From Roridomyces roridus (taxonomy: Eukaryota; Basidiomycota; Agaricomycetes; Agaricales; Mycenaceae), in NCBI GenBank assembly GCA_029378245.1, contig JARKIF010000462.1:1-17269 (forward strand): a stretch of 17,269 nucleotides of DNA, given 5' to 3'. Within the stretch, counting starts at the first letter, position 1. Each line of letters begins with the position of its first letter. Position numbers and translations under genes: made by a program. The notes under the pieces were generated by a model. The model was given only the letters and a program-made list of their open reading frames with translations. It searched no databases and was not told where the DNA came from. This document shows, one piece after another, positions 16,463 to 17,269 of the stretch.

Positions 16463-17269
16463 TCAGGGACCCCATGTGTCGTCTTCCCGTCGAACTCTCA
16501 TCCATGATATTCAAGAAATGTCTCGCGCTGGAGTTCTCTGACTCGCCGCCAGCGCTTTCACCGCCCCGATGTTGCTCACGCAAATCGCCCTGGTCACTCC
16601 CTCGACTCTGGACAAATATCACATTACACAGTCCGTCCCTAGGGGGTTCAGAGTCTCATCAAGGTTGGCTTGACAGGGCACAGCGCCTTCCAGCCAAAAT
16701 ATCACTTGATGGGCGAGGGACGATTCGGCGGGGGAGGACGTGGTGAGGGAACGAGCAGGGCAAGTCGCCGATTTGGAGGTGTGGGAAGACAAGGATCAGG
16801 GGCGGGAAATAGATCCATGGGACCTCGGACATATTGCCATGAATCCCCTTCTCACACTCGGACCAAAGATGACGCTTGGCAGCAATCGCGTACGACCGGC
16901 AGACGCGATTGGGCTCAATACTTGCCTCGAGTTCCTGCATAACACACCACGCCTCGGGCAGTGCACTCTCATCGGCTGGGCCAATATCAACCAGGTTTGG
17001 CTCTCGGAGCCTCGTCATACCTGCCTCCGGCAACTCGATCTCGGGCACTGGTCCCGGATATGCACCGCGCAGGTGCTGGAGCAACTCACATTGCCCGCTC
17101 TCGAATTCCTTCATCTTTCGACATTAGACATCAAGCTGGACGAATTCGAGGCGTTCTTCACCAGGTCCGCGGCGCCTCTGCGGACGTTACAGCTGATAGC
17201 GCATCCGAGCAGCTTCTGGATGGAATATTGCCCCCGACGGATGCGGTTTCCTTGTGTCGGCTCGTCCCC

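Larger units (their letters stand above)
15749..17269 (+). pseudogene. F-box-like protein gene, interrupted by transposon and frameshifts (3' end outside window)
   Basis: ATG 15749 starts MASSAVQDIRKRIQTLDNSI and continues through EHKKTIKELEKERRAALSELNA, the short N-terminal coiled coil typical of Agaricales F-box-like proteins. The F-box itself (RLPVELSSMIFKKCLALEF) resumes after the inserted element at 16463. Family motifs follow in order: MLLTQ (16569), PRLWTNITLHSPS, WLDRAQRLPAKISLDG, then in another frame EDVVRERAGQVADLEVWEDK, FLHNTPRLGQCTLIGW, LRQLDLGHW and LEQLTLPALEFLHLSTLDI. These leucine-rich parts normally recognise substrates for SCF ubiquitin ligases. Besides the 582-bp insertion, frame changes are needed near 16569, 16600 and 16711-16713, and the WR-type helix between MLLTQ and PRLW is shortened. 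Probably a decayed family member; the remainder lies beyond the window. Confidence 0.75.

Overview
The window looks like a nuclear segment of a basidiomycete fungus, most likely an Agaricomycete of the Mycena or mushroom type. The evidence is a set of short spliceosomal introns (45-68 nt, GT..AG with CTRAY-like branch sites), a Zn(II)2Cys6 regulator and an F-box protein of typical Agaricales architecture, and many small non-autonomous DNA transposons. No prokaryotic feature is present. Many open frames here lack an ATG or are shadows, so the genes below were built from exons, splice sites and protein motifs.

Left part (1-8.1 kb), a transposon and pseudogene graveyard. It holds a two-block duplication (1938-2707 and 3616-4012). 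It also holds the tail of a Plavaka/KDZ-like transposon protein (2845-3222), a small repeat-rich MITE-like element (3331-3476), and a dead UBC1/E2-25K-type ubiquitin-conjugating enzyme (3895-4500) whose catalytic cysteine codon now reads glycine. A 452-bp TA-flanked foldback element with perfect 51-bp inverted ends lies at 5146-5597. At 7284-8010 there is a ~200-bp-period tandem array of four minus-strand units. Each has a perfect tRNA-type B box followed 31-39 nt later by a Pol III T-run. A fifth unit of the same design lies at 15.3 kb.

Middle part (8.1-12.7 kb), the gene-bearing core. A small secreted, probably GPI-anchored protein (minus, 8193-8709) is divergent from a condensation/alcohol-acetyltransferase-like acyltransferase (plus, 9471-10849). 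Their shared 760-bp promoter region contains two perfect palindromes and a TGAGTCA site. Convergent to the acyltransferase is a short single-pass membrane protein with a Ser/Pro-rich tail (minus, 11244-11847). Just upstream of its probable TATA box sits a 419-bp hAT-type MITE (12272-12690) with an exact 8-bp target duplication.

Right part (12.7-17.3 kb). A seven-exon Zn2Cys6 transcription factor gene (13459-15211) is intact apart from one missing T in a homopolymer. An F-box/LRR-like gene (15749 to beyond the window end) is broken by a 582-bp TA-flanked Tc1/mariner-type element (15879-16460) and by frameshifts. Removing the element with one TA rejoins the F-box reading frame without a gap. 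The acyltransferase and the regulator are close enough to be functionally linked, but nothing in the sequence proves it. Single-base shifts at homopolymers in three genes leave open that some 'breaks' are assembly errors.
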